Positions 33,901-46,225 are shown, counted from the stretch's first letter. The stretch: DNA of 64,000 bases from Proales similis (GCA_019059635.1 JAGVRJ010000002.1:2728001-2792000), one strand, 5' to 3'. Numbers and translations are program-made. The notes: generated from the letters alone by a model not told the origin.

Positions 33901-34486
33901 TCTCTGAAAAGAGAGAGATGGAGAGAAAGAAGCGCAAAATGACGCTAAACTCAATTGTGAATCGCATAAGAAGTCATTGATAAGACTATCCTAATCTATC
34001 GTGGCAAATTAAGAACGCGACTGGAATAAGGCTCAGAGATAGATAAAACTGATGTCATATGATGAACACACAGATGCAGAAGAATCAAATATTCAGACTT
34101 ATCAGATTTAGTGACAAGCCTATCGGCCAGCCAATTTGCTGAATAATATCTGTTTGAGGTGGCTTGTCTATTCTATTCGAAGCTACTTAGAAGCTTCTCA
34201 AGTTGCCATTCAGTTTGGTGGAGTAGGGAGGGAATAATGTGGGACTTAAATGCTCTTGGTTCTAAGAATTTTACGCCTAGGGGCAACTTGATTGGGCAAC
34301 CGATTAGCCCACTAAACCCGGTCCTGTATTAAAGTACTATAAATCTATTTTAAAATGAGATTGAAAACTCGACCACAGTGCGTTTGCTCAATCTTTTCAT
34401 TTATTTGTGTAAGCTTTGGTTGGAATTTTCGACCAATTTAGTTTCCGGCCTGAAAATAGAATTCACTCAAAACTTGCCATAGAATT
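33901..34486. other. intergenic region upstream of the CUB/lectin gene
   Basis: This 586-base gap between the lectin-gene start and the 3' end of membrane-family copy 2 should contain the lectin-gene promoter. Inspection shows unremarkable AT-rich sequence, with a short GA-rich stretch at 33905-33930. No gene is seen. Confidence 0.5.
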
Positions 34487-35672
34487 CTAGAACTGAACTG
34501 GGGAAGAGAATACGAACTCTTGGCGTGTAGTTCGCGTTGCGTCTTGGTCTCTTCTTTCCCGGCTAGTGTTTTTATCCTTGAGCTCATTCGCCACAATCAC
34601 GGCTGCCTTGACGAGCGAAAAGATGAAGACGAGCACGAGTAGGCAAAGAGTCAGGATGTTGTTGCGCGACGGCTGTTCTGGCTTCCAGTTGTTGATCAGA
34701 ATAGCGATGAGAGCGAAAATGGAGAGAATCCAGGGAGTGACGACGTAGCGGAAAGAGCGGAAAAAGATGTTCTCGACAATTGCGTAGGCAATCAGAGTGA
34801 CAGTGAGGAGAGAAACACCGATCGTGTACGGCACAAACGGGTCGCTGAATTTTATCTGGGCGATTGCGTACGAGATGGAAATGCTACTTGCGAACGCGTA
34901 CCAAGTTGCGAAAAGTGCCATTCCGTTCAGCATCAAGATTGGAACGAGATAAATGTCCAATTTTCTGCCCAAATATCTTGAAGACTTGCTTATGAATTTA
35001 ACTTTTCCTTTTACTTACAGATCAAGCTTTCTCATCTTTTCCAGATAAAGTCGATACTTGCGCACGGTCAGGAACAGTGCCAGAACAACGCAAATGGTGT
35101 TGAAGACTATCAAAATGGCGGCGGCCTTTCAAACAATTCAAGAGTTCAAGAGTTGCTTCATTTTTAAGAATAATTTAGTACTCACTGTGAAGTATCCTCT
35201 AGATTCAATTGCTCGCCAAATGATGCGTCCAATGCTGTTTAAAGAAAACGCGAGCAATGCCCAGCTGTCGACTATGCCCACTTGATAGCTCAGTGGCACA
35301 CCGTTTCTTGATCTCACTAGGAAGAGCACAGCGTAGACTATCCACAAAATCTTGAAATAAAGAGTTTTTTTTTTATGCTGCTTGTTAACTCAAAAGACAA
35401 ACAAATTCTCTACTTACATTCCAAACGTGGATAGAGTTCCATACTACTTGGAATACATACAAGGGCGGTCGAATGTCATTCAAGCTTTGTGCTCCAAAAA
35501 CGCCGACAGCAGGATAAAGCACTGTTTGAGTGCGGTGTAAGCGAGGGCCAGTCTGAGAGTGAGGTCACTTGCTCTACTTACCATTCGAAGGAATATAGCT
35601 GATGGTGACAATAACTGCGAACAGAACCGCATTCAGCAGACATAAAGCCAATTTCTCACTATTTCTCGTCAT
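34487..35672 (-). CDS. eight-span membrane protein family, copy 2
   Basis: Exons are 35582-35672, 35418-35521, 35186-35350, 35019-35125 and 34487-34976, giving about 318 aa starting MTRNSEKLAL. The 104-165-107-base internal exon pattern is the same as in copies 3 and 5 (copies 1 and 4 have 168 in place of 165). Eight hydrophobic segments are present, with the Trp-rich second segment (VVWNSIHVWN / ILWIVYAV). The C-terminal tail is basic (KDKNTSRERRDQ). One intron (34977-35018) is only 42 bases. The last-exon sequence around 34700-34790 is nearly identical to copy 3. Function unknown. Confidence 0.75.
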
Positions 35673-36295
35673 TGTTTTTGAATAAGAAAAATGTGTTTTG
35701 CTCTGTCCGAGGGCGAGTAATCTGATCCTTTTCAAATTACGATTTTAATCTTTTTTTCAAAACAAAGCTTAAATGTAAGATTATGAAATAGGCAAAAATA
35801 GTAAGCTTTGTTTACAAAGATCCTGATCAAGCCAACGATGATCAAACACGAAGAAAGCGTGATCAAGACGTCTCTGTCTTGAATGTACACGATTCATCAA
35901 AATTTTATTTCAAATGCGTTTTTTATTGTTTCAACAGTTTATGATGTAAGTAAAAGATTACAGTTTAAGACTTACGAAGACAAGGTCAAATTGCTTGCCA
36001 GTTCTCTGTCTAGAACAACGAGCTTGAGCATAAAACTTAACAGGATGAAGCACTGTTGCTTGATAATTAATCACTCCGAACTGAAAACTCAAATGTCTTC
36101 TGGTCCGTCGTTCGCTATCTAAATCAACCAGAGCTCAAAGAGGATCCGTTGGGAATTATTTTGGAATAAATACTCGAAAGGTTTATCACAGAAATTTGAC
36201 TTATCTTGGGCTGCGAACAAGTTGCTTTGTTCTTCAGAGTTGTTTTATTAGAATTTCATTGAAAGCTAAGGCGCTGTTCGTTAAACAAAAAAATT
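35673..36295. other. intergenic region between membrane-family copies 2 and 3
   Basis: This 623-base AT-rich gap holds the copy 2 promoter and the 3' UTR of the fused copy 4/3 gene. A short open frame at 35883-36122 on the plus strand has no protein-like signature and is not called. Confidence 0.5.
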
Positions 36296-38669
36296 CTAAA
36301 ATTTCGCTTCCATTGAATATCTGGATTCATTCAGCACAGCATTTGGCTCCTCTTCTAATTCTTCCCGACCTTGGCACAGAGGGATATCCAAAACCCCAGA
36401 TGCGATGATAATGGCCACCTTGACGAGCAGGAAGATGCAGGAGAGCACAAGCAAGACTACGGTCAGGATGTTGTTGCGCGACGGCTGGTCCGGGTTCCAG
36501 TTTTTGATCAGGATTCCGGTGAGAGCGAAAATGGAGAGAATCCAGGGAGTGACGACGTAGCGGAAAGAGCGGAAAAAGATGTTCTCGACAATCGCGTAGG
36601 CAATCAGGGTCACAAAGATGAGGATAAGACCGATTGTGTACGGCAACAATGGATCACTGAATGATTGTTGCGCAATGGCCGAAGCTATGGCGAGCCCACT
36701 TGCGAATACGCACCACGTGCTGAACAGAGCGAGTCCGTTCAATAAAAATAGCGGGATCAGAACTATGTCGGCTTTCCTTTTACAAAAAGCTCGAGTTTTT
36801 AAAGATCAACGGTTGAAATTGCTCATCTACTTACAGCTCTAGCTGCCTAAGAGTGTCCAAAGACAGTCGGTATTTACGCACCGCCAAGAATAAGGCAGCA
36901 GTCACGAATATTGTGAACAAAACCAGATCGATCGCTGATGCCTTGAGAAAACCTCAAATAGACTTGGGCCAGACAATGAAAGCAATTGGATTCTGCTCAC
37001 CACTTTGTAGCCGTTCGCTTGAATAGGGCGCCAGACAATTCGGCCAATACAGTTGAGGGCAAACAAGAACAGAATCCATTTGTTGAAAACGTCAATCCTC
37101 TTGTAGAGCGGCAGTCCGTCTCTTGAACGAAACAAGAATACGAATCCGTAGATCACCCAAGCCGTCTGAATCAGCAAATGAGCAAATGCCTAATTCTATC
37201 CGAGCGAGCATCTTACATTCCACACATAAATGGAGTTCCAGGTGATGGTGAATACGAAGCCTGCAGGACGAACATCGCTGATAAAATTGACCGCTGCCTG
37301 GCTGACAGGTGGAAACAAGACTTTTAAACCTTGAATCATCTGATCGTTCGGCTAAAAACCGGTGTTAAAGTTTACCGTTTGAAGGAATGAGGCTCAACGA
37401 CACGCTTATGACGTGTAATATAAGAGTTAGCAAATAGAGCGCGAATCTTGTGCTATCGTATTTGACAGCACTGGACACACTTGAAAAGTGAGTTGAATCA
37501 AGTGCCGAGCTTCGTTCAGTGGTGCCTTGATGTTGCTTAAAAATCCAATTGTATCTTGAACAGCAGAGACGATACGACCAGAAGAGGATGATCTTGACAA
37601 GAAGATAGAGGGTGACCAAAGCAATCAGAACCACTGCAATGATGTTGTTGCGCGATGGGTTTGATGCGATCCAGTTGCGCTGGATCAAGCCGAGCAGAGC
37701 CACGATCGCGATGTACCACGAACCGAAAGAGTAGAGCAGATACTGAGGCACCAGAAAGTTCTCCAGCACAAACACGATGGTGAAAAAGAGCGCAAAAAGA
37801 CCCAATGTTATTGTGCCTGTAGTGTCGATTGCCATTCCCAAGATGGCGAGCTGTGTGCGGAAGCTCAAGAACGATGCAAGAGTGACCCAAGTGACAAACA
37901 AGGCGAGTCCATTCTGCATGAAGATGCGGATGAGCCAGACGTCGGCGTTACTTAAGAAGAGGCAAACATGGTTAACAGACGTTCAAAAGCTCAAATGAGC
38001 AATAACTAACAGGTTAAGGCGTCTGAGCTCGGCTTCGGTTTCGGCAGCTTTTTTCGAAATGATTGCGTAGGAGAACCAAAGAGACACTCCTGATCCAGCA
38101 AGAATGAAAAAAGCCGGCTAAAAGTGGAGAATAAGAGAAACCGAAAATGGCATGATTGCCCGCTGTCTACCGTTGTGTAGTCGTTCAGAGTAACTGGGAA
38201 CCAGATTAGAATAAGGACCGAGCTTATGATGAATGAAAGCAAGAATCCGTAGTTGAGCACGTCAACTCGTCGGTAAATCAAGTCACCACTCTTCGTTCGT
38301 CGGAAGATCAGAATAAAGGCATATATGAGCCACAAGACCTGAGAATAGAGTGAACCTGGACAAACTTGGCTACCAGCAGCAAGCAAAAGGAATCCAAACC
38401 TGCATAACGAAAATTGTGTTCCAAATGACGGCGAAGGCCCACGGCGCCGGAGTCACGTCATTCTTGAAGCGCTGGAAGCCACCGACCTCTCTGGGAAAGA
38501 AGACTGCAAGGCGATTTTGAAATTTAAAGAAATGCGTTAAAAACCGAAAAGGGCAGGCAGCCTTACGCGTTTGCGGCAAGTAATTTAGCAGAAGAGTGAG
38601 GAAGAAGAGCAAAATTGTGGTGATGAGAAGGGTGACCTTTGACTTGTCGTGCAACGAGGCGTCAGACAT
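36296..38669 (-). CDS. fused tandem pair (copies 4 and 3) of the eight-span membrane family
   Basis: Exons are 38567-38669, 38400-38503, 38171-38338, 38011-38117, 37376-37950, 37217-37320, 37001-37165, 36835-36941 and 36296-36776; total 1914 bases, about 637 aa, all phases consistent. The first four exons plus most of the fifth equal a complete copy 1-like protein (copy 4). The fifth exon then runs without a stop through a polar linker (37450-37560) straight into the first membrane segment of copy 3 (STRFALYLLTLILHVI), which has no ATG of its own. The last four exons complete copy 3. The product should therefore have about 16 membrane segments as an internal duplication. The alternative is two genes with an unseen start or a mis-sequenced junction. 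Function unknown. Confidence 0.7.
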
Positions 38670-39075
38670 TGTAGACTTTGTTTCTTTTGGCCAAGTTTTA
38701 CACAAGCGACAACTTTTGTCAAGTGAGCGATTGTAAGTTTCTTTTTAAAGCAAATTGAATGTCACGTTATAAAACCGAGTGAGTAAACATTCCTTTACTC
38801 TTCAAATATTCTTATTGCCTTCTTGTTTCTTAGGCTTGCTAAAGCGCTTTAAAGCGTCCGCTTGCTCCACTCGGAGTCTAGTGAGCAATCAAACTTTGTT
38901 GCCCGGTTGTAAATAAAAAAGAGTTCACTTCGCTTGGTTACTTAATAACAAACTTTATTACTTAAGTTTTTTTTATCATCATTGAATTATAAGCTCAGCT
39001 CAACGATCGACCTTAAAGTTTATTGCTCAACTCAGTTTTAGCCTCAATCGCTTTGGGCGCTTGTATTGGCTCTTT
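38670..39075. other. intergenic region between membrane-family copies 4 and 5
   Basis: This 406-base gap contains the promoter of the fused gene; the block GTCACGTTATAAAAC at 38761-38775 matches the one upstream of copy 1. It also holds the 3' UTR of copy 5. No other feature is seen. Confidence 0.45.
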
Positions 39076-40275
39076 TTAATCTTTGGTTGAGCTGCCCGCT
39101 GATGTACCGAGTTCAATGGCCTGTGTCGATTCGGGCTCTATTGACGCTTTTCGAATTACAAAGTCAAACACGAGTATTAGCGCACATTTGAAAGCAAATG
39201 CGATGCAGGAGAAGACTAGAAGACCCAAGGCAATAATGTTGTTTCTCGACGGCTTTTGGCCATTCCAGTTGTTCACGAATACGCCGACCAAGGCGAATAT
39301 GGCAAGAAGCCAGGGCGCTATGACCAATTTGAATGCGTTTCGTTTAACATTCTCCACAATCGAATAGATGACAAGGAAAAATGCCACCACACTGATTCCA
39401 ATTGTGCTCGCTAGATTCGAATCGGCTATGATTCCTACTGAAAGTGCTGAGGCAATTGAAAGTCCTCCGGCGAATAGACACCAAGTGGCAAAGAACGCCA
39501 GACCGTTGAGTAGCAGCAGCGGAATGAGCACAAGATCCACTTTCCTTTTGGCCTTTTTGTTGATAATCAATTCACTTTTGGACAACTTGATCCAACTTAC
39601 AGTCCCAGTTCTCTAAGCTGCTTCTTTTCTTGGTTGTACTTTCTAATGGCTATAATTAGGGCGATAATTACTAGCAGAGTAAAGATAATCAGAGCAATCG
39701 CTGAAGCCTTAAACGAGTTGGATTTGAAAAGTGTCACTTGTTTGCTTGACGATCAGCAGAGTTTAATGAGTACCTCAATGTAGCCGTTCGCTTGGATGAG
39801 ACGCCATGCGAGTCGAGCTATGCAGTTGAGCGCGAACATGAACATCATCCAGTTGTTGATGAGGTCTACTTTCTTGTAAATCGGCTCTCCGTCTATGGAG
39901 CGAACAAGTGCCACCAACGCGTACAAAATCCAAAGCGCCTATTTAAAATTCAAAGAAAAGAGTCAAACGAGCGCTGGACAGTTGGTTACATTCCAGAAAT
40001 AAATCGTATTCCAGGCGACTCCAAAGACAAAACCTGCAGGCTGAATGTCACTCGAACTATTTCGAGCTACATCGCTCACCGAGGCCGGAAAGAGGACTTT
40101 GCGTGAAAAAAAGAGAAAAAATTCGAAGCAAAGATTCAGAACTGCAAACAAATTAGGAAAATGGATTACGATTCGATGGAATTTGATTGATCACCACGCT
40201 GATAGCAAATAGCACGCTCGTGAGTAGAGTAAGCGCGATTTTGCTCGAATCGTGTTTGCAAGGAGAAGAATTCAT
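39076..40275 (-). CDS. eight-span membrane protein family, copy 5
   Basis: Exons are 40170-40275, 39990-40096, 39774-39938, 39601-39707 and 39076-39544, giving about 317 aa starting MNSSPCKHDS. It shares exon order, phases and the Trp-rich segment (GVAWNTIYFWN / ALWILYALV) with the other copies. It is the most diverged member; the C-terminal tail is Ser/Glu-rich (PESTQAIELGTSAGSS). For the last intron the 56-base choice (39545-39600) is preferred over a 26-base alternative because it matches the paralogues. Function unknown. Confidence 0.75.
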
Positions 40276-40954
40276 TGTCGTAAAACTAAAACCTGTTCTG
40301 GCCAAGAGCAGCAATTATATCTGACTCTTTATTTATTAATTAATAATCTTATCATGAGGCTGCACTTGCACGTGAACAAGCGACCGTATTGAACCAAATA
40401 GACTGGCCATGCATTTCTTTATCTCGTTTGTTTTCATAACCAATTAGATGGGTCAAGATTATTTGAATCTTCTTCATTTTCCAACATCGACTCGGCTGCC
40501 ATGACTACTCGTTTCGGCTAAACGCTGCTTGTTTATCATTTTGTTTGATGCACATATCGCAAAAGCCTCGGGTCTGATTCGGCAAGCCTAAACTTGTCGG
40601 ATGTGTGTCGATTCTTCACGTGTTTGCCTTATTGTTGATTGCCAATGTGGCTATTCTCAAAAATCGAGATTTATTTCAGAACACAAGTATAAAGCTTGTA
40701 GAAACGAAAACTGTCGAAAATAGAATACAAATGTGAACTTTTGAAAGGAATTCGTAAAAAGAAAAGACGATCAAAATTAAAAGCCGATATATAAATCTGT
40801 GAGGCAGACCGGAATCAACAAGTAACAAGAAAAAAAGACCAACGAAATAGACCAACAAAGACCAACATGGACTGAGGTAGGAATCATTCGGGAAAACTTG
40901 GGATTGTCAATATTCGCCCGTTTTGACCAAGTCAACTCGTCACCGCCACTTGGA
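40276..40954. other. intergenic region between membrane-family copy 5 and torsin
   Basis: This 679-base AT-rich gap contains the copy 5 promoter and the torsin 3' UTR. An AATAAA on the minus strand at 40670 is a possible torsin poly(A) site. No coding signal is seen. Confidence 0.5.
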
Positions 40955-42322
40955 TTAGAATTCGTCCAGAGCCTGGAAGTCGCGCTTTGAAATGAACGTT
41001 CGCACAAGGAAAGGCACCCTCTTGCAGCCGGACGACGAATACTTTTGATTTCCGGGCGGCTCGAACACGTGCTCGTCGGCGATTGCGTCCACATCGTCCT
41101 CAGTCACCTCGTAGATCACATCCTGCCGATTTGTGAGTCGGTAGTTCTTGAACTCTGTGCGAATGCAGTTCTTCACATGGTCCCGTTCAAGCGGCAAGAA
41201 CGGCACGTAGTAATCAATCAGATAGCTGTCAATAATTGACGCGTGCCACAGTCCTTTTTGGTTTGCCTCTGATTTTTGTTGGTTTTGTTTTTGTCAAATT
41301 CTTAAATCGACCAGCTCAGCTAGATTGATTACAAACCTTTGTTGTGATAGATGGAGTTTTGAATCTCGTTTTGAAAAAGCCTCAAGTCGAACTGTTTGCG
41401 GTCTTTGACCTGTTTGTCCAGGCTCAGGGTCAATTGAGCAATGTCTTTTGCTGCACTGTTACTGGCCAAGTCGAAGGTGTCGAAAATGTACGGTTAGATG
41501 CTGAGGCGCTGCGCGTCTACTAATAAGCTTAATCACCTGAGAAATATGAAAACACTTCGTCGGAACACAATTCCGTCCACTTCGGGATAAAAGTCAATGT
41601 AAGCCTTGATGGTGTCCATCAGACCGATTGGTATCTTGTCTGTCTCGTCAAAGACAAACAGATTTGTGTGGCATTGCTTCACGGTGCTCTCGATCGTTTT
41701 TATGATCGTCTCCTTTAGTTGAAATCGTGGGAAAAGGCTCAGTCTCGTTGTGTTTCGTGTCAAGTCAAACTGCTTACTCTGTACTCGTCGATTTTCTCGT
41801 TGTGAGGAAAATCTCTGGACGCGATGAAGAGCTTGAAAAACTTGCTTTTCACGCCGCGCTCAAACAAACTGTTAGCAATGAACTGGACAACATAATTCTT
41901 GCCTATTTGGGGTTCAAGCGATTGAAAATGTTTAGAATAAACTAAAAAGAGCTCGAAGTTCTTGTTTGACTACTAACCGACTCCAGTCGAGCCATGAAAT
42001 GAAAGAACCAGCGCTTTCTTTGGACCGTTCAGATTGAAGTGCCCTTTGATCGCGTTGATCACCGTGCTCTTGACCAACGGCTGACCAAATAGTGAGCTGT
42101 TCAAGTTCTCCTCGAGTTGAGTGAAATTGTTGCGCAAGTATGGCGCCGAACAGCACTCGTACAGGCGGCATTTAACGTTGCCAATCAAGTTGAACGCTTT
42201 CAGTTTTAATTCATCAGAAAAGCTGAAAGAGAGACGAACACACAGAATTGAGATGAAGACTTACCTTTGGCAGAGTGACTCAACCATAAAATGACGAAAC
42301 TGATTAAAAATTCAAGTTTCAT
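40955..42322 (-). CDS. torsin (AAA+ ATPase of the ER / nuclear envelope lumen)
   Basis: Exons are 42265-42322, 41978-42196, 41778-41902, 41537-41712, 41337-41461 and 40955-41268, giving about 338 aa, close to human torsin-1A length. The conserved torsin opening VKCRLYECCSAPYL is followed by LFGQPLV and SFHGSTGVGKN. The Walker A (GSTGVGKN) has Asn after Lys as in torsins, and Walker B is LFVFDETDK. The C-terminal block DYYVPFLPLERDHVKNC with sensor-region Cys residues is also characteristic. Torsins act with LAP1/LULL1-type cofactors in the nuclear-envelope lumen. The first exon has two readings: ATG at 42322 gives a signal peptide (LEFLISFVILWL) with the acceptor at 42197, while ATG at 42287 with the acceptor at 42223 is also in frame but lacks one. 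The former is preferred on biological grounds. Confidence 0.9.
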
Positions 42323-43023
42323 GCTGCCGCTTTTGAGCTGATTGAGGCGTCTATTTCGACTGTTTTGTCCTTTTTCTTCAATCTACTTGTATGAGCGATC
42401 CGAATGAAGTAAACTTTGAAGCAAATCGAAACATACAAACAAATGAAAAAAAGGCCCAAGAAAGAAAAAGAGGAAAACAAACAGAAAAACAAAAAGAGGA
42501 CAGACAGTAAAAGCAAGCTTTGAATTAAGTGCATTGATTGTAAACGAAAAAAAAATAGAAGCAAAGTTTGAATGGAACAGCAGCTGGGCTGAATGAATGA
42601 CAATGGAAGGAAGAAAAGGAAAAAGGTGACGATTTCAGAATGTGTGATTCAATTGAATTCTGCGCGTCAACTAGAAGAGAGCGAGTATAAAAAGGCGAAC
42701 AGGAAAATATGGTAATGATGTAGGCAAAGGCAAAACAAGTAAATGAGCAGAACGAGATCTGGGGATCTGAAAATAATGAAAGGAAGAAGAGAGCGCACTC
42801 GTTCATTAAAATGTTTTGCACATCTCACACACAAGCTCAAGTGACTCATTTACTACTGCCATTCTTCAAGAAAAAAAAAGAGAAAGAACGAGAGAAGCAT
42901 GATGTAACTTGCGTAAATACAATTCAGACAACACTTTGCAATTGCATTGATGGAGCTGAGGAAAAACGAGCGAAAGACGGCGGCAGCCAGAAAGAGGCGA
43001 GAGTGAGAGAATGGGAGCGGGAG

Positions 43024-43027
<4 letters not shown>

Positions 43028-43065
<38 letters not shown>

Positions 43066-43105
43066 AAGAGAGAGAGCAAGAGAGAGAGCAAGAGAGGGAG
43101 AGAGA
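43028..43105. repeat. (GA)n / GAGAGCAA simple repeat
   Basis: About 20 uninterrupted GA dinucleotides are followed by repeated GAGAGAGCAA units. This purine-only strand could form unusual triplex-type structure. A mirrored (CT)n run lies at 43552-43574. Confidence 0.9.
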
Positions 43106-44064
43106 GAAAAGGGATGAGGCGGCGAATTACGTAAATGAACGAGTCGTTGTTTTGCCGAATATGACAGATGCATTTGATGGGCATGGAGAGCTGATGGGGC
43201 TAAATTGAAATTTGGTCTTTGCTCAGCCAAACGCACAGATATTAACCTTATTCAAGTTGAATTTGAATCAGTGAGGCCGGCTCTTTAACGCAAAATGAAG
43301 GCATCAACGCAGAACCATTCAATTTTTATATCATTAACTAACAAGCATAAAGCGGACTGGGCTCCGCTTAAGAAGCAGAGTGGACGCGCAGGTGGGCAAA
43401 AATATGTAAATAAGTAAACAATAGTGTGAAGAAGACGAAGAAGAATTCAACTGCAGCCGAAAATACAATGAATTAGGGCAAAAATCTTTCTCGCTCACTC
43501 TGTTCTCAGCTCTTCTCACACTCATCTCGGCTTTCTTTTCTCCGTCTCAATCTCCCTCTCTCTCTCTCTCTCTCACTCTGTCTGATTACTTATTCAGCTT
43601 CTCGGCCTTTTTTTTCAACTCTCAAGTGCCGAAATGGTGACGAGTTGTATGAATAGTAGAAACGTGCCGCTACATGCGTCAATGAAGGCTCGAAGCATTT
43701 AATTACAGATTAAAATTCCATTCAATCGATTAGAATGGCGCTTTGTAAAAGGCAACACGATTTGAATCGTAACGTCAGTTAGAACAATAGCAGCCTGGCA
43801 AGCTGACTGCCTGCCTGCTAGCATGCCCGGCCTCGCTTCTTAGCTTTTCTTCTTTAGCTTTTTTTTTGTTGTCATCAGGCTTTGAATGGTCGGCGTTTCA
43901 TAATTAAGAAAATTAGAACAATAATGAAGGGCCTGGCCACGGCGCATATTCACTCACCGTCTCTTAATCGGAGCTAAATAAGCATAAGTAAGCAGTTTAG
44001 CATGGATGAGCGGAGTAGAGTACAATTGAATTGCCGAGGGTCGCAGGCCCGCGGCCTCCAACAC

Positions 44065-44102
44065 AAGGCACTTGTGCAATATGCTTCCTTTTCAAGTGCC
44101 TT
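44065..44102. other. short perfect inverted repeat (hairpin)
   Basis: AAGGCACTTG at 44065-44074 pairs perfectly with CAAGTGCCTT at 44093-44102 across an 18-base loop. Pairing does not extend outward, so the stem is short for a microRNA precursor. Confidence 0.5.
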
Positions 44103-45191
44103 CAACCCTCTGATTCTGAATATATTTAAAAGACTCGGAAAATAATCTCGCACGCACGCATCTATTCACTTTGGGTGACCGCACGAGCGAACTTTTAAAG
44201 CGCAAATATTTGCCTTTTGTCATAAAATGAAGAGTGCACTAGGCTACTCCGTTTCAATTAGCCACGCTCAGGCGTTTTGTTTTTTGGCCGTGCCAGCAAA
44301 TAGCGTTTAAATTTCTAAATGAGCGGCGCCTAGTCTCGGCTTTTGCCCGGTAAATATTATGTAATTTTAGAACAGTGTCAACATGAGCTCTTGATGACGC
44401 GTTGAAAGCTCTCAGCACGTTGACCCTTGTCTAGACATGTCAGACATTAGTGATAAAGTTGTGCCTTTGTGTGTGTGTAAGTGTGTGCGCGCCTGCAGGT
44501 TAGAATGGAGGTCGTAAAATTAAAGCGGTCAGAACTAGGACATGAGAATCGTGTATCTACAGTCGCGCAAACGGAGAAAAAAATGCACCGAGCATCCATA
44601 TTTAGATTGAGGCGGGCGTGCTCTTTGTCAACTGGGTGATGTTTTTTTTAGCTACGTGGTTGTTGTTTAACAATCAGTAAGCTCAAGTGGTCAGTTCAAT
44701 TGGATCAGCTCTAATTGACTATAAAGTATAAATTGACGAAAACGAGAGCACGCCAGCTTTCAATCATGGACTTGAAACTCAAAAACATGCTCGTTATATG
44801 TAAATATATTATAGCGAAGAGGACTACGACGACAACGAAGAACAAAAAAGGAGAAAGGACGAAAGAGAGAGAGAGAGAGAGCAAGGGGAGAGGGAGAAAG
44901 AGAGAAAATAAAATTAATTGGGTTAAAGCAAAATTAATTGTTTAGTTGATTTAAACTCGACTAAAAGAGATTAGAAAACAAAATAAACAAACAACCAAGC
45001 GCAAATGAGAGTAGATGAGACATTTGAATAAAGAAAAATAACAAAGAAAAGAGTAGCCTGATGTGGAGGTCAGTGAGGCGAACGAGACAAGAATGAGTTA
45101 TGGCTTGGCGTTATGGCCTCCAGTAAAAATGGAGAAAATCTCGCGGCTTGAATGCCTCTCGCAGCTTGAAGGAAATGATGATAAGCGTCAG

Positions 45192-45211
45192 CACACACAC
45201 ACACACACACG
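45192..45211. repeat. (CA)n microsatellite
   Basis: About ten CA dinucleotides are followed by CT-rich sequence. A simple microsatellite with no further feature. Confidence 0.9.
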
Positions 45212-46211
45212 CTCTCTCGCTCGCTCGGACACAATCAATTAGAAGCGCAAATAAAAACCTCAAGTCATTTATGCTCTATTTAAAAAGGCATAGTGAACAA
45301 TTAAGAGCGCAAACATGATGGATGGGCAAGGCGCAGAATAGGCGATTGACATGGTTCCACTCGGCCACGTATATATGGCCACAGTGAGGTTGACGCATGG
45401 AATCAACTCTACTCATCGCCCTGTTGCTTTCAAAGCACAGAAAGGATTGGAAAACAGGCGATTTTAAATTGAATAAACAGACTCTTTTTTAAAAAATCTG
45501 GGCGAATTTGAGCAAAATAAGAAATAATTGGCCAGCTTAAAACCTTAAAAAAGAGAAAGAGGCCAGAATTTAGAGCTCCGAATTAAGACGGTCCAAATAA
45601 GAAATTTTTTTCTTTTCTTTTTTCGTTTTCTAACAAATTTATTTGGCTAATTAAATTCGCATATTTGGTGCACAGAGACACAAGTTTTGTTCATAATAGC
45701 CCGCGAGTGGTCGCTGCTTCATAAAAGTAGAAAGAAATTCTTATCAAACTTGCGGCCTTCGTTTTATTGACTATTCACTAATTTGAACGCCGATCAGAGT
45801 CGATTGACAAGAAAGTTCTTGTCCTCTTGTCTGAAACGCACCATCGACGCCAGTCGTTTGCATTCAACTACTTTTGGCTAAACAATAAATCAAAGCACAG
45901 TCGCTTGTGGTTCTCGGACTTAATATTGAGTCTTAATTAGACGCACACACACACTGACGTTCCAAATATGCAGTCATGCATCTTGCCGGTGCTCGTTTGT
46001 GCTAAATTCTCTTAAGAATCATTCAGCTCAATTTTTATGCTCTTTGGAAGAGAAATTTTCATACAAAATCTTAAATGGCTCTCTTTTTTCTTACTGAGTT
46101 TTACACACACACACCCGCATGTAAGCCGAAGAGAGAATAAGAAAAAAAGAATGAGCTCTGCTTTCGACCTTAAACAAAGCAGGTCTTTTGATTTCCGTTC
46201 TACCGTAATAT

Positions 46212-46225
46212 CGCGCGCGCGCGCG
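46212..46225. repeat. (CG)n run with Z-DNA potential
   Basis: Alternating CG dinucleotides continue into GTGTAT. Alternating purine-pyrimidine of this kind is the classical Z-DNA-prone sequence. A CpG run is notable in otherwise AT-rich non-coding DNA. Confidence 0.8.

Noticed and set aside
37365-37950. Treating the linker exon as a pseudogene or frameshift
   Set aside because: The frame is open throughout and all flanking splice phases agree, so a fused gene explains it better.
42811-43236. Open frames of Arg/Glu or Ser/Leu runs over the GA repeat
   Set aside because: These are translations of the (GA)n microsatellite and not proteins.
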